Assembly (NCBI GenBank): GCA_963773835.1
Contig: CAVZCQ010000001.1
Span: 868,001-932,000, forward strand
Direction of reading: 5' to 3'
Origin: JOPF136 sp963773835
GTDB lineage: Bacteria; Acidobacteriota; Terriglobia; Acidiferrales; UBA7541
Length of the DNA: 64,000 nucleotides
Shown: positions 48,766-58,198 of the stretch, one piece after another
Numbering within the stretch: position 1 is the stretch's first letter
Layout of the letters: each line of letters opens with the position of its first letter
Position numbers and translations under genes: made by a program
Notes under the pieces: generated by a model
Told to the model about the DNA's origin: nothing
The model's input: the letters and a program-made list of their open reading frames with translations, nothing else
The model's database searches: none

Positions 48766-51700
48766 TCAGAACTCCAGGCGGGCCTGAAAGGCAATCATGC
48801 GCGGCGAGCTGTCGCCGCCCAGACCCACTCCGAGAAGGCCCGTAGGCGGCGCAGTGGTGTACGTGAGCGCGCCGAAGCCGGTCTGCGTGGACGGTTTTCC
48901 GGGGATGCCGGCATAGACATTGCTGGGCAGGCCGAAATTCGGATGGTTGAAGATATTGAAAAACTGGCCTTCCACCCGCAGCTTTACGCGCTCGGTCAAC
49001 GGAAACCACTTGGTCAGGTAAAAGTCGCTCCAGAAGAATTGAGGGCCGCGCAGCGCGTTGCGGCCCAACGTGCCGAACTGGCAGGTCTGCGCCGAGTCGA
49101 CGCCGTTGCAGGCGCCGGTGCCCGGGTCCACAGCGGAAACGAATGCATTCGGGTTGAGCCATTGGAGAGTGCCCGGCTGAGTGACGCCAGCAATCGCGTG
49201 GTGGTCATAGAGCGGGACACCGCGCACGACGGTGGCAAATTGCGGTCCGCCTCCCTGCACGATGCCGTCGTTATTGGCCGAATAGGGCGTGCTCAGCACT
49301 GAGAACGGGATGCCGCTGTGCCAGAAAAATGTGCCGGAAACCTGCCATCCATTCACCGCGTATCCCAGCCCGCGACTTCTTGATTTGAACGGCAACTGAT
49401 AGACGTACTCTGCGGTGAGGTTGTGGCGAATGTCGTAATCGCACGGCCCGTAGTTTCGATGGAGTTCGCCCGGCAATGGCGAAAGGATGGCTCCGGCGGA
49501 AAACTGGAGAAAACCGCCGTTCGAGACTTCGTCCCTGCAGCGGCTGAAGGTGTAGTTGAGCTGGCCCTGGAGGCCGCGGGCGAGCCGCTGGACGGCGGAA
49601 AGTTGGAGGCCATGGTAGAGGCTGGTGGCGCCGGTGGAAAACTGCGTCACGGCGCCAAACCGGGGATCGATCGGGGAATAGGTAGGATTCGGCGAAAGGT
49701 TCTGCGTATAGGGAAGCGGAGCAAAACACTTGTCGCACACGGTTTGAAAGCCGTTCACCTGCGTCAGATACGGCTGGTTCACGGCGCGCGTGCCCACGTA
49801 TTGCGCATGCAGGCTGGTGCTGCTGCCGAACTGGTGTTCAATACCGAAGCTCCACTCCATGAAATAGGGCGCATGGAGCTTGCCGCCGGGAACCGCGGTG
49901 ATGGCCACGGGCGGCAGACACGCCCCGGGAGTGGCTTTAGGCGACCCGCAGGAAAGCCAGCCCTGCGAAAAACCCGCGCCGAACGCCTGGTTCGCGGCGA
50001 TCGTGGCATCCACGGCGCTGCCGGTCACGCCGGGCGCGATGGCCGTGCCGCCGACGTCGCCGAGCAGGCCGCCCTGAAAGGTGCGAACGTAGGGCGGATT
50101 CATACCAATGATGTCCGCGATGCTGCCGGGCAGGATGTCGCTGAAAAGCCCGAACCCGGTGCGGAGAACGGTGTTGGGCGCGAATTGCCAGGCGAGCGCG
50201 GTTCTCGGCTGGAGAATCGCCAGTGGAGTGGACTCGAACAGGTTGCCCAGATGCGTCTGGATCGTGGCGTTGAGGGGCTGATTCGCATCGTGGGAGATGG
50301 ATGCGAACGGGCCGCGGAGCCGTGCGACTTGGTCGTGGGGGTTCAGCGGATTGGAGTTGAGCGTGTCGCGAATTCCGATGGTCCAGGTGAGCTTCGGGGT
50401 GAGTTTCCAGGTGTCCTGGGCGTAGAGATCCAAATTGAGAAAGTTGAACGGCTCGTTCGCCGACAGCGGAAAGGTCTTTGACGCGGTCGAGGCGACCCCG
50501 TAGATGAATTGCGGCAGGGTGTTATACGTGACGGTGGGGACGGTTCCCTGGCCGAAATCGTAATCGTTCAGGCGGAAGATTCGCGTGTTCGTGCCGAACC
50601 GGAACTCGTGCGCTCCGCGGCTCCAGGCCAGATCGTCGTTCAGAAAGACGCGCCCGGCGCGCCGGCCCTGCACCCAAGTGTTGTCCAGCCCGCCGAGCGT
50701 GGTAAAGGGCGCGTTCGCGCCGCTGCCTTCGAGCACGATGGGAAATGCGGCGAGCGTCTTCTGAAAATCGGGGGGCGCGAACAGGCTCTCATACCACGAA
50801 AATCCGGGATTGAAATAGTTCACCAGATGCGGGGAAATTGCATAGGTGTGGCCCGCCGCGAAGGAATAGAGCGGCTGGGAGGAAACGGAATTGAACAGCG
50901 GATTGATGGGGTCGGTGTAGGCGGCCTGCAGGCCCGTGTCGGTCTGAAAGCGGAACCAGGCGGTGCTCTTCGCGTTGATGTTGTAATCGAGGCGAACGGT
51001 CTGCACCTGCTCGCGATCATCGCTGGAATGGGAAACACTCTGGCGGTTGGCGCACCCGTTTCCATGGGGCGGAGAGCCGGAGGCGGCGCTGCCGCCGGCG
51101 TTGAAGGGGCAGCCGAGCACCGCGAGCGGCGTCCCATTCGTGTTCCCGTAGAGCGCAAAGAGATTCTTATAGAATTGCACCGCCGCCGGGGGTTGGGCAG
51201 GGTAGACGGCGCCGGTCAGCGCGTCGGTGCCGCCGGTTGGAAGCTGGCCGAGTACGTAGCTCTGGAAAGCCGGAGTGGGCACGGTCGTGGCCGTCACGAT
51301 CGGTAGCGCGATGCGCACCCATTCGCTGTCGAAGAAGAAGAACAGCTTGTTGTGGACAATCGGCCCGCCCAGGCTGCCCCCGAAGTGGTTCACCGTCGAG
51401 CGCGGCTTGTGATTTCCCGGAGTCGCGTTGGTGAAATAATCCGCGGCGTTCAGCAGCGAGCCGTTCCAGAGCTCGTACAGATTTCCGTGAAACTGGTTGC
51501 CTCCGGATTTCGTCACGTAGTTCACCTGGGAGGCTCCATAGCGTCCCTGGTCCACTGAATAGGAGAGCGTGTTCACGGTGACTTCGGAAATGGAATTCAG
51601 GCCCAGCACCAGATTGGTGGAAAGGCCGCTGTTGAGATTGGTGAGCGGGTCGTTGGTTTCCAGCCCGTCCACGATGTAGCCGTTGGATAGGGCCGGAAGG

Positions 51701-52266
51701 CCGTTGAACTGCACGTTGCCGTAGCCGTTCGTCCCGCCCACGAAGTCGTTGCCGTTTCCCGCCGTATTGATCAGCGCGCCCGGAGCAAATTGCAGGGGAT
51801 AGGTGAGGTCGCCGCCGGGATTGGGCAGATTTTCCAGCGCCGGAGCGCTCAGGTTCGTGGAGGTATTGGCGTTCTCGGGGTTGATCAGCGGAGGAGCGCC
51901 GCTGACTTCGACGGTTTGTCTCGCCTCGGAAATTTTCAGGACGAAGTTGACCGTCTGTTTCTGCCCCAGGCCGGAAAATACGCTGTCGTTGCGCTGGGGC
52001 TGGAAGCCCCGCGCTTCGACCTTCACCGCATAGGCGCCCGGCCGGAGTTGGGGGAAATCGAAGCGGCCCTCGGCGTCGGTCTCGAGCGTGCGTTCGAGGC
52101 CCGTCTCGCGGCGGATTACCGTGACCTTCGCCCCGGCAACAGCGGCGCCGGTTGCGTCCGTCACCTGGCCGACGATGGCGCTGGTGGTTTCCCCCTGCGC
52201 CAGCGCGGCCGGGGAGCTGGAGACCAGAACGGCAGCCAGAAGCACACCGGTCAGAGTTGCGCGCAT
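48766..52266 (-). CDS. Oar-like TonB-dependent receptor with carboxypeptidase-regulatory N-terminus
   Basis: 1166 residues from ATG 52266 (GTG 52269 is also possible). A signal peptide is followed by a carboxypeptidase-regulatory-like beta-sandwich (about 28-115: SAIVGQVTDATGAAVAGAKVTV, then GRFDFPQLRPGAYAVKVEARGFQP). Then come a plug domain (about 130-260: GGTNGYGNVQFNGLPALSNGYIVDGLETND) and a long outer-membrane barrel. The end, MIAFQARLEF, finishes in Phe as outer-membrane proteins do. Large families of such receptors are a hallmark of acidobacteria and are thought to import oligosaccharides or peptides. There is no SusD partner. Confidence 0.93.
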   Translation of the reverse strand: MRATLTGVLLAAVLVSSSPAALAQGETTSAIVGQVTDATGAAVAGAKVTVIRRETGLERTLETDAEGRFDFPQLRPGAYAVKVEARGFQPQRNDSVFSGLGQKQTVNFVLKISEARQTVEVSGAPPLINPENANTSTNLSAPALENLPNPGGDLTYPLQFAPGALINTAGNGNDFVGGTNGYGNVQFNGLPALSNGYIVDGLETNDPLTNLNSGLSTNLVLGLNSISEVTVNTLSYSVDQGRYGASQVNYVTKSGGNQFHGNLYELWNGSLLNAADYFTNATPGNHKPRSTVNHFGGSLGGPIVHNKLFFFFDSEWVRIALPIVTATTVPTPAFQSYVLGQLPTGGTDALTGAVYPAQPPAAVQFYKNLFALYGNTNGTPLAVLGCPFNAGGSAASGSPPHGNGCANRQSVSHSSDDREQVQTVRLDYNINAKSTAWFRFQTDTGLQAAYTDPINPLFNSVSSQPLYSFAAGHTYAISPHLVNYFNPGFSWYESLFAPPDFQKTLAAFPIVLEGSGANAPFTTLGGLDNTWVQGRRAGRVFLNDDLAWSRGAHEFRFGTNTRIFRLNDYDFGQGTVPTVTYNTLPQFIYGVASTASKTFPLSANEPFNFLNLDLYAQDTWKLTPKLTWTIGIRDTLNSNPLNPHDQVARLRGPFASISHDANQPLNATIQTHLGNLFESTPLAILQPRTALAWQFAPNTVLRTGFGLFSDILPGSIADIIGMNPPYVRTFQGGLLGDVGGTAIAPGVTGSAVDATIAANQAFGAGFSQGWLSCGSPKATPGACLPPVAITAVPGGKLHAPYFMEWSFGIEHQFGSSTSLHAQYVGTRAVNQPYLTQVNGFQTVCDKCFAPLPYTQNLSPNPTYSPIDPRFGAVTQFSTGATSLYHGLQLSAVQRLARGLQGQLNYTFSRCRDEVSNGGFLQFSAGAILSPLPGELHRNYGPCDYDIRHNLTAEYVYQLPFKSRSRGLGYAVNGWQVSGTFFWHSGIPFSVLSTPYSANNDGIVQGGGPQFATVVRGVPLYDHHAIAGVTQPGTLQWLNPNAFVSAVDPGTGACNGVDSAQTCQFGTLGRNALRGPQFFWSDFYLTKWFPLTERVKLRVEGQFFNIFNHPNFGLPSNVYAGIPGKPSTQTGFGALTYTTAPPTGLLGVGLGGDSSPRMIAFQARLEF

Positions 52267-52353
52267 CACCGCGTCATCCCCCGGAATGGAAAGAGCATCC
52301 TCATGGAAGCGTGCGGACGGAACCGAGCGCAGAGCGTCCCGCCAGGCACAGGA

Positions 52354-52383
52354 ATGTTAATCTAAATTAATCTCACAGGTCAA
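52354..52383 (-). promoter_or_regulatory. Promoter of the TonB-dependent receptor gene
   Basis: On the minus strand TTGACC (52383-52378) is followed after 18 bases by TAACAT (52359-52354). The AT-rich spacer holds the dyad TTAAT-CTAA-ATTAA and two GATTAA words, a likely regulator site. The predicted leader is about 80 bases. Confidence 0.5.
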
Positions 52384-52571
52384 TGCTGATTTCACTCCAC
52401 AGTAAAACATGGTGCACCCCCTCCTCCGGCCCTGAGCAGCCGTGCTGCTGCCGCTTTCTCTTCCTCCAGCCTCGAGTCCCTGACTCCGGATATCCGCTTT
52501 TCAGCACCTTGACTGCCCCTGCGGCGTGCTCTACCATCGCTCGAAAAGGGAGAGAGCCCAGCCTCCGACCG

Positions 52572-53408
52572 ATGCCCGACTCCACAACTGACCCCGCCGC
52601 TGAAGACCGCCCGTTACAGCTCGAGCGCCGTGACTGGCAGTTCTGGTCATTCCTCGTGCTGGGGCTGGCCATTGTGGGCATCGGCATGGCCGTGTACCTC
52701 CTGCTGAGTGCGCCGGCGACGGCCTGGACGATTCAGGGCATCGCGCAGTTGATCCCGCCGATGCTGTTCGGCGTCATCGCCCTGCTCGTGCTGGTGAATT
52801 TCTACCTGGCACAGAGGAACGCGGTGATCCGCGGGCTGCAGCACGAGCTGGTTCAGCAGAAAATCGAAGCGGAACTGAACCGCGAGTTGGCCCTGCAAGA
52901 CCCCGTGACCGAGGTCTATAACCGCCGTTACCTGCGCGTGATGCTTTCCAAGGAAATCAGCCGCGTGAAGCGGCTGGGGAAAAGCCTGGCGGTGATGCTG
53001 GTGGACATCACCGGCTTCCGCAGGGTCAACGAGAGCCTGGGCCACACCGGCGGCGACGTGGTGCTGCGGCAAATCGCGCAGCTCCTCCAGGCCAAACTGC
53101 GGAATTCGGACCTCGTGGTGCGCTTCGGCGGCGACGAATTTCTGCTCATCCTTCCGGACACCGACGATGCCGGCGTGCAAATCCTGAGCGCGCGCATGAA
53201 AGAATCGCTGGCGGATTGGAGCCGCCGCAGCGGGATGACGGAGTTCAACCTGCGATTTGCCATCGGCTCGGCGCGCTACACGCAGGACCGCCCGCTGGAT
53301 GATCTGCTGAAGTCGGCGGAGCAGCGCCTGCAGCACGATCGCAGGACGGGCGGTGAGACGGCCGCTTCGGCGGGGGCGGCAGCGGGCGCGACGGTGGCGC
53401 CCCGGTAA
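52572..53408 (+). CDS. Membrane-anchored diguanylate cyclase (GGDEF)
   Basis: 278 residues from ATG 52572. Two membrane helices (about 25-45 and 55-75) precede a coiled coil and a GGDEF domain (about 100-260). The active-site motif is FGGDEF, and an RxxD inhibitory site (RNSD) lies five residues before it, so product feedback is expected. The enzyme makes cyclic di-GMP from two GTP. The helix-coil layout lacks a separate sensor domain. It is not in an operon with the divergent receptor gene. The response regulator downstream is on the same strand, 147 bases away. Confidence 0.92.
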   Translation: MPDSTTDPAAEDRPLQLERRDWQFWSFLVLGLAIVGIGMAVYLLLSAPATAWTIQGIAQLIPPMLFGVIALLVLVNFYLAQRNAVIRGLQHELVQQKIEAELNRELALQDPVTEVYNRRYLRVMLSKEISRVKRLGKSLAVMLVDITGFRRVNESLGHTGGDVVLRQIAQLLQAKLRNSDLVVRFGGDEFLLILPDTDDAGVQILSARMKESLADWSRRSGMTEFNLRFAIGSARYTQDRPLDDLLKSAEQRLQHDRRTGGETAASAGAAAGATVAPR

Positions 53409-53555
53409 GCGAGGAGAACGGAGTGTGCGGGCCGCGGCGGCGGGTGGCTGCGCTCGGCTTTCTTGGGACGGCGTCTAGCCGGTTTTGTTGCGCTGAACGG
53501 TAGAAAGGTGTGGAGACGGGCCTCCCTTCCGGCCCGGTGATGCCGGAGGGGATCC

Positions 53556-54164
53556 GTGCGCATTGTGCGATTGCGCTGCTTTTCCTGCGGGACCCGGAGC
53601 GAGGTGACCCTCGGCGACCTCGAAACCCGGGAACTGCGCGCGCAGAAGTGGATCAGCCGCAATTGCCGCACCTGCCGCGGCGTCACCCGCCATGAAGTGA
53701 TCGGCGCGGACGGGCCGCATGTGGAGACGGCGGCAGGCTTCCGCGCCGATTCCGACGAAGATGCGGTCAGGCCCCGTGCGCTGATCATCGAGGATGATGC
53801 GGAATCGCGCGCGGTGCTCGCCAAAGCCCTGGAGGCCGCGCATTTCGAATCCGTCTCCGTGGGCGACGGCCGCGAAGCCCTCCAGATCCTGGTGCGCGAG
53901 GATTTCTCCGTCATCCTCTCGGACATCAACATGCCGGAACTGGACGGCAGACAGCTCTTCGATTTCCTGGAGAAAAATCTTCCGGAAGCGCGCAGCAAGG
54001 TGATTTTTGTGACCGGAGAGACGGGAAATCCCGCCATCCGCGAGTTCCTGGAAGCGAGCGGCCAGCCTTATCTGCCCAAGCCGGTCGAACTGCCGCTGCT
54101 GTTTGTCCTGCTGGAAGCCATTGCCTCGGGCGGCGCCGGCAGTGAAGCTTCTCCAAGCCTGTGA
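53556..54164 (+). CDS. Response regulator with N-terminal zinc ribbon
   Basis: 202 residues from GTG 53556, preceded by GGAGG. The first 50 residues form a zinc-ribbon-like unit with two cysteine pairs (LRCFSCGTRSEV and ISRNCRTCRGVTRHEV). A flexible linker leads to a receiver domain (about 73-195) with acidic pocket ALIIEDDAESR, Asp in FSVILSDINMPELDGRQ, Thr in VIFVTGETGN and Lys in PYLPKPVELPLL. The ribbon in front of a receiver is an uncommon arrangement; it could dock to nucleic acid or a partner. A promoter for the tRNA gene overlaps its end. Confidence 0.88.
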   Translation: MRIVRLRCFSCGTRSEVTLGDLETRELRAQKWISRNCRTCRGVTRHEVIGADGPHVETAAGFRADSDEDAVRPRALIIEDDAESRAVLAKALEAAHFESVSVGDGREALQILVREDFSVILSDINMPELDGRQLFDFLEKNLPEARSKVIFVTGETGNPAIREFLEASGQPYLPKPVELPLLFVLLEAIASGGAGSEASPSL

Positions 54165-54169
54165 GGGTT

Positions 54170-54178
54170 TGCTAAACT
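54170..54178 (+). promoter_or_regulatory. Extended -10 promoter of the tRNA-Cys gene
   Basis: TG, one base, then TAAACT (54173-54178). Transcription would begin near 54185, about five bases before the mature tRNA. A weak TCTCCA sits at the -35 distance. Confidence 0.4.
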
Positions 54179-54189
54179 GAGGGTAGAGA

Positions 54190-54266
54190 GGCGCGGTACC
54201 CAAGCGGTTTAAGGGAGAGGTCTGCAAAACCTCCATGCGTGGGTTCAAATCCCACCCGCGCCTCCA
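54190..54266 (+). tRNA. tRNA-Cys (anticodon GCA), CCA encoded
   Basis: The cloverleaf folds fully: acceptor GGCGCGG (54190-54196) with CCGCGCC (54256-54262); D-arm CCC/GGG; anticodon stem GAGGT/ACCTC around CTGCAAA with GCA at 54224-54226; T-arm GTGGG/CCCAC with loop TTCAAAT. The discriminator base is U (54263), the identity element of tRNA-Cys, and CCA follows in the genome. The cognate synthetase is at 33570-35009. Confidence 0.95.
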
Positions 54267-54288
54267 ACCTTTCCGGCCAGGAAAGGTT
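54266..54288 (+). terminator. Hairpin immediately after tRNA-Cys
   Basis: AACCTTTCC and GGAAAGGTT pair perfectly (9 pairs) around GGCCA; the first A is the last base of the encoded CCA. There is no T-run, but the location fits a tRNA transcript end or processing signal. Confidence 0.45.
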
Positions 54289-54429
54289 GTCCCGAGCCAG
54301 GTGTATCGGCGAGGGGCAGCCGCTTGCGACCCGGCAACCTCTCCTGAGCCCGGGTTTCAGGGCGAAGGGCAGCCGCCAGTGACCCCACCAGCCGTCCTGA
54401 GCCCGGTTCACAGGGCGAAGGCCAGCCCA
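54289..54429. repeat. Three tandem degenerate copies of a 52-53 bp unit
   Basis: Units begin at 54289, 54341 and 54394. Each contains TCC(C/T)GAGCC, then GG and a short spacer, then GGCGA(A/G)GGGCAGCC or a close variant. Copies two and three are the most similar. They fill the stretch between the tRNA hairpin and the porin leader, and no gene is visible there. Confidence 0.55.
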
Positions 54430-54544
54430 CTCCTTACAAAATTCTGACACCTCCATTATTGCTTCCTAATCTATGGCGGCGCATCCTGTCCCGTGCGCCC
54501 GGACTCACGGGCAGAAGTGCGGGCCGGCGGGCCGGGAGGGCACA

Positions 54545-56272
54545 ATGCACAGGAACGGTTATCGGGGGTACCTGCGCGTCTTCGCCGTTTTGCTTTCCAC
54601 GCTGTTGTTGCCGCTGTGCGTGTACGCGCAGACCAGCGCGGGGATGGCCCCAGCGGGCAATAATGGTGCGGGTAGTTCCGCAGAAAACGGATCGAGCGCT
54701 GACTCCGTTCTGCGCGAACTCGAGGCCATGAAGCAGCGAATCGCTGTGCTTGAGGCGGAGCTTCGCCGGCTGAAAGCCGACCAATCGGCCCGGGCGGCGT
54801 CAACCTCCGATCCGGCTGGGAATCCAGGGGCGTTCCGCAGCGGCGGGATCGTGCCGCTGCGTGACCCAGCCGGTGTTGCCTCGAACTCCGGCTCCGGCGC
54901 AGCGCCAGGCGCGCCGGCGCGGGCGGATGTCCCGGCGGGAAACGATGCTGAGGCGAGTCCTCCGCAGACAATCGTGGCGGCCGACCAAACCAAAGCGGAG
55001 CCCTTTACGTTCGCCGACTTTTCATGGCTGAACGGGAACAGCCGGCAGAAGGACTATCCGCTGAGCACGAAGTATTTCACCCCCGAGATACGCGTGGACG
55101 TGGATTACGTGGAGGATTTCAACCATCCGAAAGACGACACCATCGGCGGGTCGAGCGAAATCTTTCGATCCAACGAGTTTCAATTGACGGATCTCGGCAT
55201 CGGCGGCGACCTGCACGTGGATAACGTGCGCGGAAGGCTGCTCACGCAGTTCGGGATGTATTCCGTGACGCAGCCGCGGAACGACGCCAGCGTGGCGCGG
55301 GGTCAATGGGACCTGGACGGCGCGTACCGTTACCTGGCGGAAGCGTACGGCGGATATCACTTCAACGTGCTGCACGGTGTGAACGTGGACGCCGGGATCT
55401 TCCTCTCGTACATCGGGCTGTTCAGCTTCTACAACTACGACAACTGGGCGTGCCAGCCGTCGTACGTTTCGTCGAACACGCCCTGGTTCTTCAATGGAGT
55501 GCGCGTGCAGATCTTCCCGACGGAAAAACTAAAGATCGAGCCCTGGATCATCAACGGGTGGCAGTCCTACGGGCAGTTCAACAAACGCCCAGGCGTGGGC
55601 GGGCAGATCCTGTGGCGGCCCACCGGCTGGCTATCCATCCTGGGCAACCAGTACGCGGTTGGACGAGATACGCTCGGGGCGCCCAACCGCACCCGCTGGC
55701 ACACGGACGACAGCATTCAGGTGAAGTATTACGACGCGCCCGGCAAGTTCATGGATAAATCCGCTCTCTCGATTACCATAGACGCGGGATGCGAGAGCGG
55801 AAGCGGCGTGGCCTGCTTCGGAAACGGCAAGAACGGGGCCAAAAAGCAGAGTTTCCTGGGTTTCATGGTGTACGACCGGCTGTGGTTCGACCGCGACAAG
55901 TTCGGCTTCACGATTGGCGGCGGCGCAATTGACAACCCGGGGCGCTACTTGGTGCTGCTGCCGCCGATCAACGGCGCGACCGCGGTCTCCGGCACGTCGT
56001 ATTTCACGGAAAATCCCGGCGATCCCTTCAAGGCCTGGGACGTTTCCGGCACGTTTGATTACATGCCGAGCCAGTTTGTGACCTTCCGATGGGAGTTCAA
56101 TCACCGGGCGTCCAACGTGCCCTATTTCTCTGGCGCGGGCGGGATCACGCCGCCGGGAGGGAACACGGGACCGCTGGGCTCCGACGTGTTTCTTCCGGGC
56201 GGGGCGCTGTGGACGCCGGACCTGCGGAAATATGAAAACCGGGCCACCTTCGCCATCCTGGTCAAGTTTTAG
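54545..56272 (+). CDS. Outer-membrane porin-like beta-barrel (BBP2 type) with N-terminal coiled coil
   Basis: 575 residues from ATG 54545, preceded by GGGAGGG. A signal peptide (LRVFAVLLSTLLLPLCVYAQ) leads to a Leu-zipper-like coiled coil (about 50-82: SVLRELEAMKQRIAVLEAEL), often seen in trimeric porins. A Pro/Ala/Gly-rich linker then precedes a large barrel with many aromatic-ended strands, ending ATFAILVKF. The barrel text (EIRVDVDYVEDFNHPKDD, LGNQYAVGRDTLG) fits the family of putative outer-membrane barrels known as BBP2. The substrate is unknown. The kdp operon and a second porin follow, so a role in cation or solute passage is possible. Confidence 0.85.
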   Translation: MHRNGYRGYLRVFAVLLSTLLLPLCVYAQTSAGMAPAGNNGAGSSAENGSSADSVLRELEAMKQRIAVLEAELRRLKADQSARAASTSDPAGNPGAFRSGGIVPLRDPAGVASNSGSGAAPGAPARADVPAGNDAEASPPQTIVAADQTKAEPFTFADFSWLNGNSRQKDYPLSTKYFTPEIRVDVDYVEDFNHPKDDTIGGSSEIFRSNEFQLTDLGIGGDLHVDNVRGRLLTQFGMYSVTQPRNDASVARGQWDLDGAYRYLAEAYGGYHFNVLHGVNVDAGIFLSYIGLFSFYNYDNWACQPSYVSSNTPWFFNGVRVQIFPTEKLKIEPWIINGWQSYGQFNKRPGVGGQILWRPTGWLSILGNQYAVGRDTLGAPNRTRWHTDDSIQVKYYDAPGKFMDKSALSITIDAGCESGSGVACFGNGKNGAKKQSFLGFMVYDRLWFDRDKFGFTIGGGAIDNPGRYLVLLPPINGATAVSGTSYFTENPGDPFKAWDVSGTFDYMPSQFVTFRWEFNHRASNVPYFSGAGGITPPGGNTGPLGSDVFLPGGALWTPDLRKYENRATFAILVKF

Positions 56273-56384
56273 AGCCCGGGGAGCCGGAGAGGCTGATTGT
56301 CCCTTCGCCGCTTCTTTCCCGCGGAGGGCGAGGGGCAGTCCGAGGAGCCGCCGGGAAGGCGTGCTCGGCACGCCGTCGGGCTGT

Positions 56385-56405
56385 CGGCAGGTTTTCTACC
56401 TGCCG
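56385..56405. terminator. Bidirectional hairpin between convergent genes
   Basis: CGGCAGGT and ACCTGCCG enclose TTTCT. It overlaps the end of the minus-strand gene at 56396. A second hairpin, GGCGTGC-TCG-GCACGCC, lies at 56358-56374. Neither has a T-run, but both sit where the porin and the convergent gene should end. Confidence 0.4.
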
Positions 56406-56674
56406 GTGGCCGCCCGGAGGAAGGGGCCCTCGGCGCTCCAGATTTCGCGGCCGGACGAATCGAAGAGCCGGATGGCAGGCTTGCCGTTGGATTCGGCGGA
56501 AAATTTGCCTACCACCTGCCCTTTTTCGTTTACCAGCAGAAAGCTGTGGGCGCGGACTTCCAGCACCGCGGGTGCGGGCGACTGTGCTTGGACCACCGGC
56601 GGAGCGAGATAATGGGAGACCAAGCCGCCCACGAGTCCGGAAGCGAGAGCGAGAGCCAGGTTCAGTTTTTTCAT
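56396..56674 (-). CDS. Small exported protein of unknown function
   Basis: 92 residues from ATG 56674, with AGGAG about 8 bases upstream. An N-terminal hydrophobic segment (KKLNLALALASGLVGGLVSHYL) may be a signal peptide or anchor. The rest reads EVRAHSFLLVNEKGQVVGKF, then GKPAIRLFDSSGREIWSAEG, a short beta-repeat that recurs, from memory, in many acidobacterial small exported proteins. No function is known. It is convergent with the porin gene upstream. Confidence 0.7.
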   Translation of the reverse strand: MKKLNLALALASGLVGGLVSHYLAPPVVQAQSPAPAVLEVRAHSFLLVNEKGQVVGKFSAESNGKPAIRLFDSSGREIWSAEGPFLRAATGR

Positions 56675-56974
56675 GGATGGGCTTCTCCTTGGCGCATGAT
56701 ACCCAAGCGCAATCCGTGAGACCACGCTGAAAAGGCGATCCACGATTCATTTTTTGAATCGATTGAATCAGCGCGAACGCGCCACCCGGGAATCCCGCGA
56801 CACGCACGCGGTGTTTCCGCGCTAGCCGCACAGGCTGGCTGGCGCGCGAGGGTTGGTGATTCCTCACCCTTCGCGTTTCGGACTATCTGTATTGTCCGTT
56901 GCCTTTCTCTTCCGAGCCCGATAGCTTACCTCTCCTCTCCCGGCGAGCACGGGCAGACGGGCGGGCAGGGAAGC

Positions 56975-58198
56975 GTGACGGATGACGCAAGCACGAGAAG
57001 GCCCAAACGGCGAATCAGCCGTGTGTTGACTGGGGCGCTCCTCGCCATCTTCTTGCCTGGCATTGCGGCGGGACAGCAGACGCCTTCCCAGGAGTCGCAG
57101 GCACAGGCCGCGGCGCAGGCACCGGCGCCGCCTGCACCTGTCTGGCAGTACGGTGCCTTCGCGGATTTGGGCTATTTGGGAGATTTCAACGATCCCGCAA
57201 ATCACCTGTTTCGCGACCGCAGCACGACGTTCAAAGTCAACGAACTGGATCTGAGCATGGCCGAGATATACGTGAAGAAATCGCCCTCGGAGCACTCGCG
57301 GTGGGGAACAGAATTTGCCCTGCAGTCCGGAAAGGATTCCGAGGGCTTTGGATTCTCCGCGACCGCGCCGAATCTCGGCGGGGCGCAATGGCTGCGGCAC
57401 GTGGGGCTGGCAGACGTCTCCTATCTGGCGCCGGTGGGGAACGGCCTCACGATTCAAGCCGGAATCTTCAACAGCCTGATCGGCTACGATGGGCTTTATG
57501 CCCGGGATAATTTCACCTATACGCGCCCGTGGCTGGGAGATTTCTCGCCCTATCTGATGATGGGCGTGAACGTTTCCTATCCGTTCAGCAAGAAATTGTC
57601 CGGGACACTCTTCGTGATCAACGGTTACGCGCACCTGTCCCATGCGAACAATGTGCCCAGCACCGGCGGCCAGATTGCCTTTCAGGCCACCAGTCGCGTC
57701 ACGCTGAAGGAGACGCTCTTCTATGGCCCCCAGCAGTCGAATACCTCGCTGGCCTACTGGCGCTTTTTTTCCGACAGCGTAGTCGAACGGAAGACGAATC
57801 GAACCGTCATCGCATTCGAGTTTCATGCGGGAACGGAAGCCCTGGCCGCTGCCGGGAATCCGCGCATCTTCTGGACCGCCGCCCAGTTGCCCCTGCACTG
57901 GATCCTGAGCCGTCACTGGAGCGCGACGCTTCGTCCCGAGGTGTTCTGGGACCCGCAGGGGCGGCAGACGGGGTCGGATCAGTTCATCAAGTCGAACGCG
58001 ACCACGCTCGAATATCGCTGGCCCTACCGGCGATTCAATACCATCGCGCGGCTGGAGTACCGGTTCGACAATTCAACCGGGAGAGGCGGCGGATTTTTCA
58101 ACGGCGGCGTCACCACTTCAGGCGGGGTGGGATTGACGCCCTCGCAGCAACTTTTGATTCTCGGTGTGATCCTATCCTTCGACTCCTCTCCGCACTAG
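56975..58198 (+). CDS. Second porin-like outer-membrane barrel protein
   Basis: 407 residues from GTG 56975. A signal peptide (RVLTGALLAIFLPGIAAGQ) and a Gln/Ala/Pro-rich linker precede a barrel with BBP2-like text (WQYGAFADLGYLGDFNDPANHLFRDRSTTFKVNELDL, WGTEFALQSG, IQAGIFNSLIGYDGL). It ends QLLILGVILSF plus a short tail. Such porins are often found directly before kdp in acidobacteria, as here. Transport specificity is unknown. Confidence 0.85.
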   Translation: MTDDASTRRPKRRISRVLTGALLAIFLPGIAAGQQTPSQESQAQAAAQAPAPPAPVWQYGAFADLGYLGDFNDPANHLFRDRSTTFKVNELDLSMAEIYVKKSPSEHSRWGTEFALQSGKDSEGFGFSATAPNLGGAQWLRHVGLADVSYLAPVGNGLTIQAGIFNSLIGYDGLYARDNFTYTRPWLGDFSPYLMMGVNVSYPFSKKLSGTLFVINGYAHLSHANNVPSTGGQIAFQATSRVTLKETLFYGPQQSNTSLAYWRFFSDSVVERKTNRTVIAFEFHAGTEALAAAGNPRIFWTAAQLPLHWILSRHWSATLRPEVFWDPQGRQTGSDQFIKSNATTLEYRWPYRRFNTIARLEYRFDNSTGRGGGFFNGGVTTSGGVGLTPSQQLLILGVILSFDSSPH

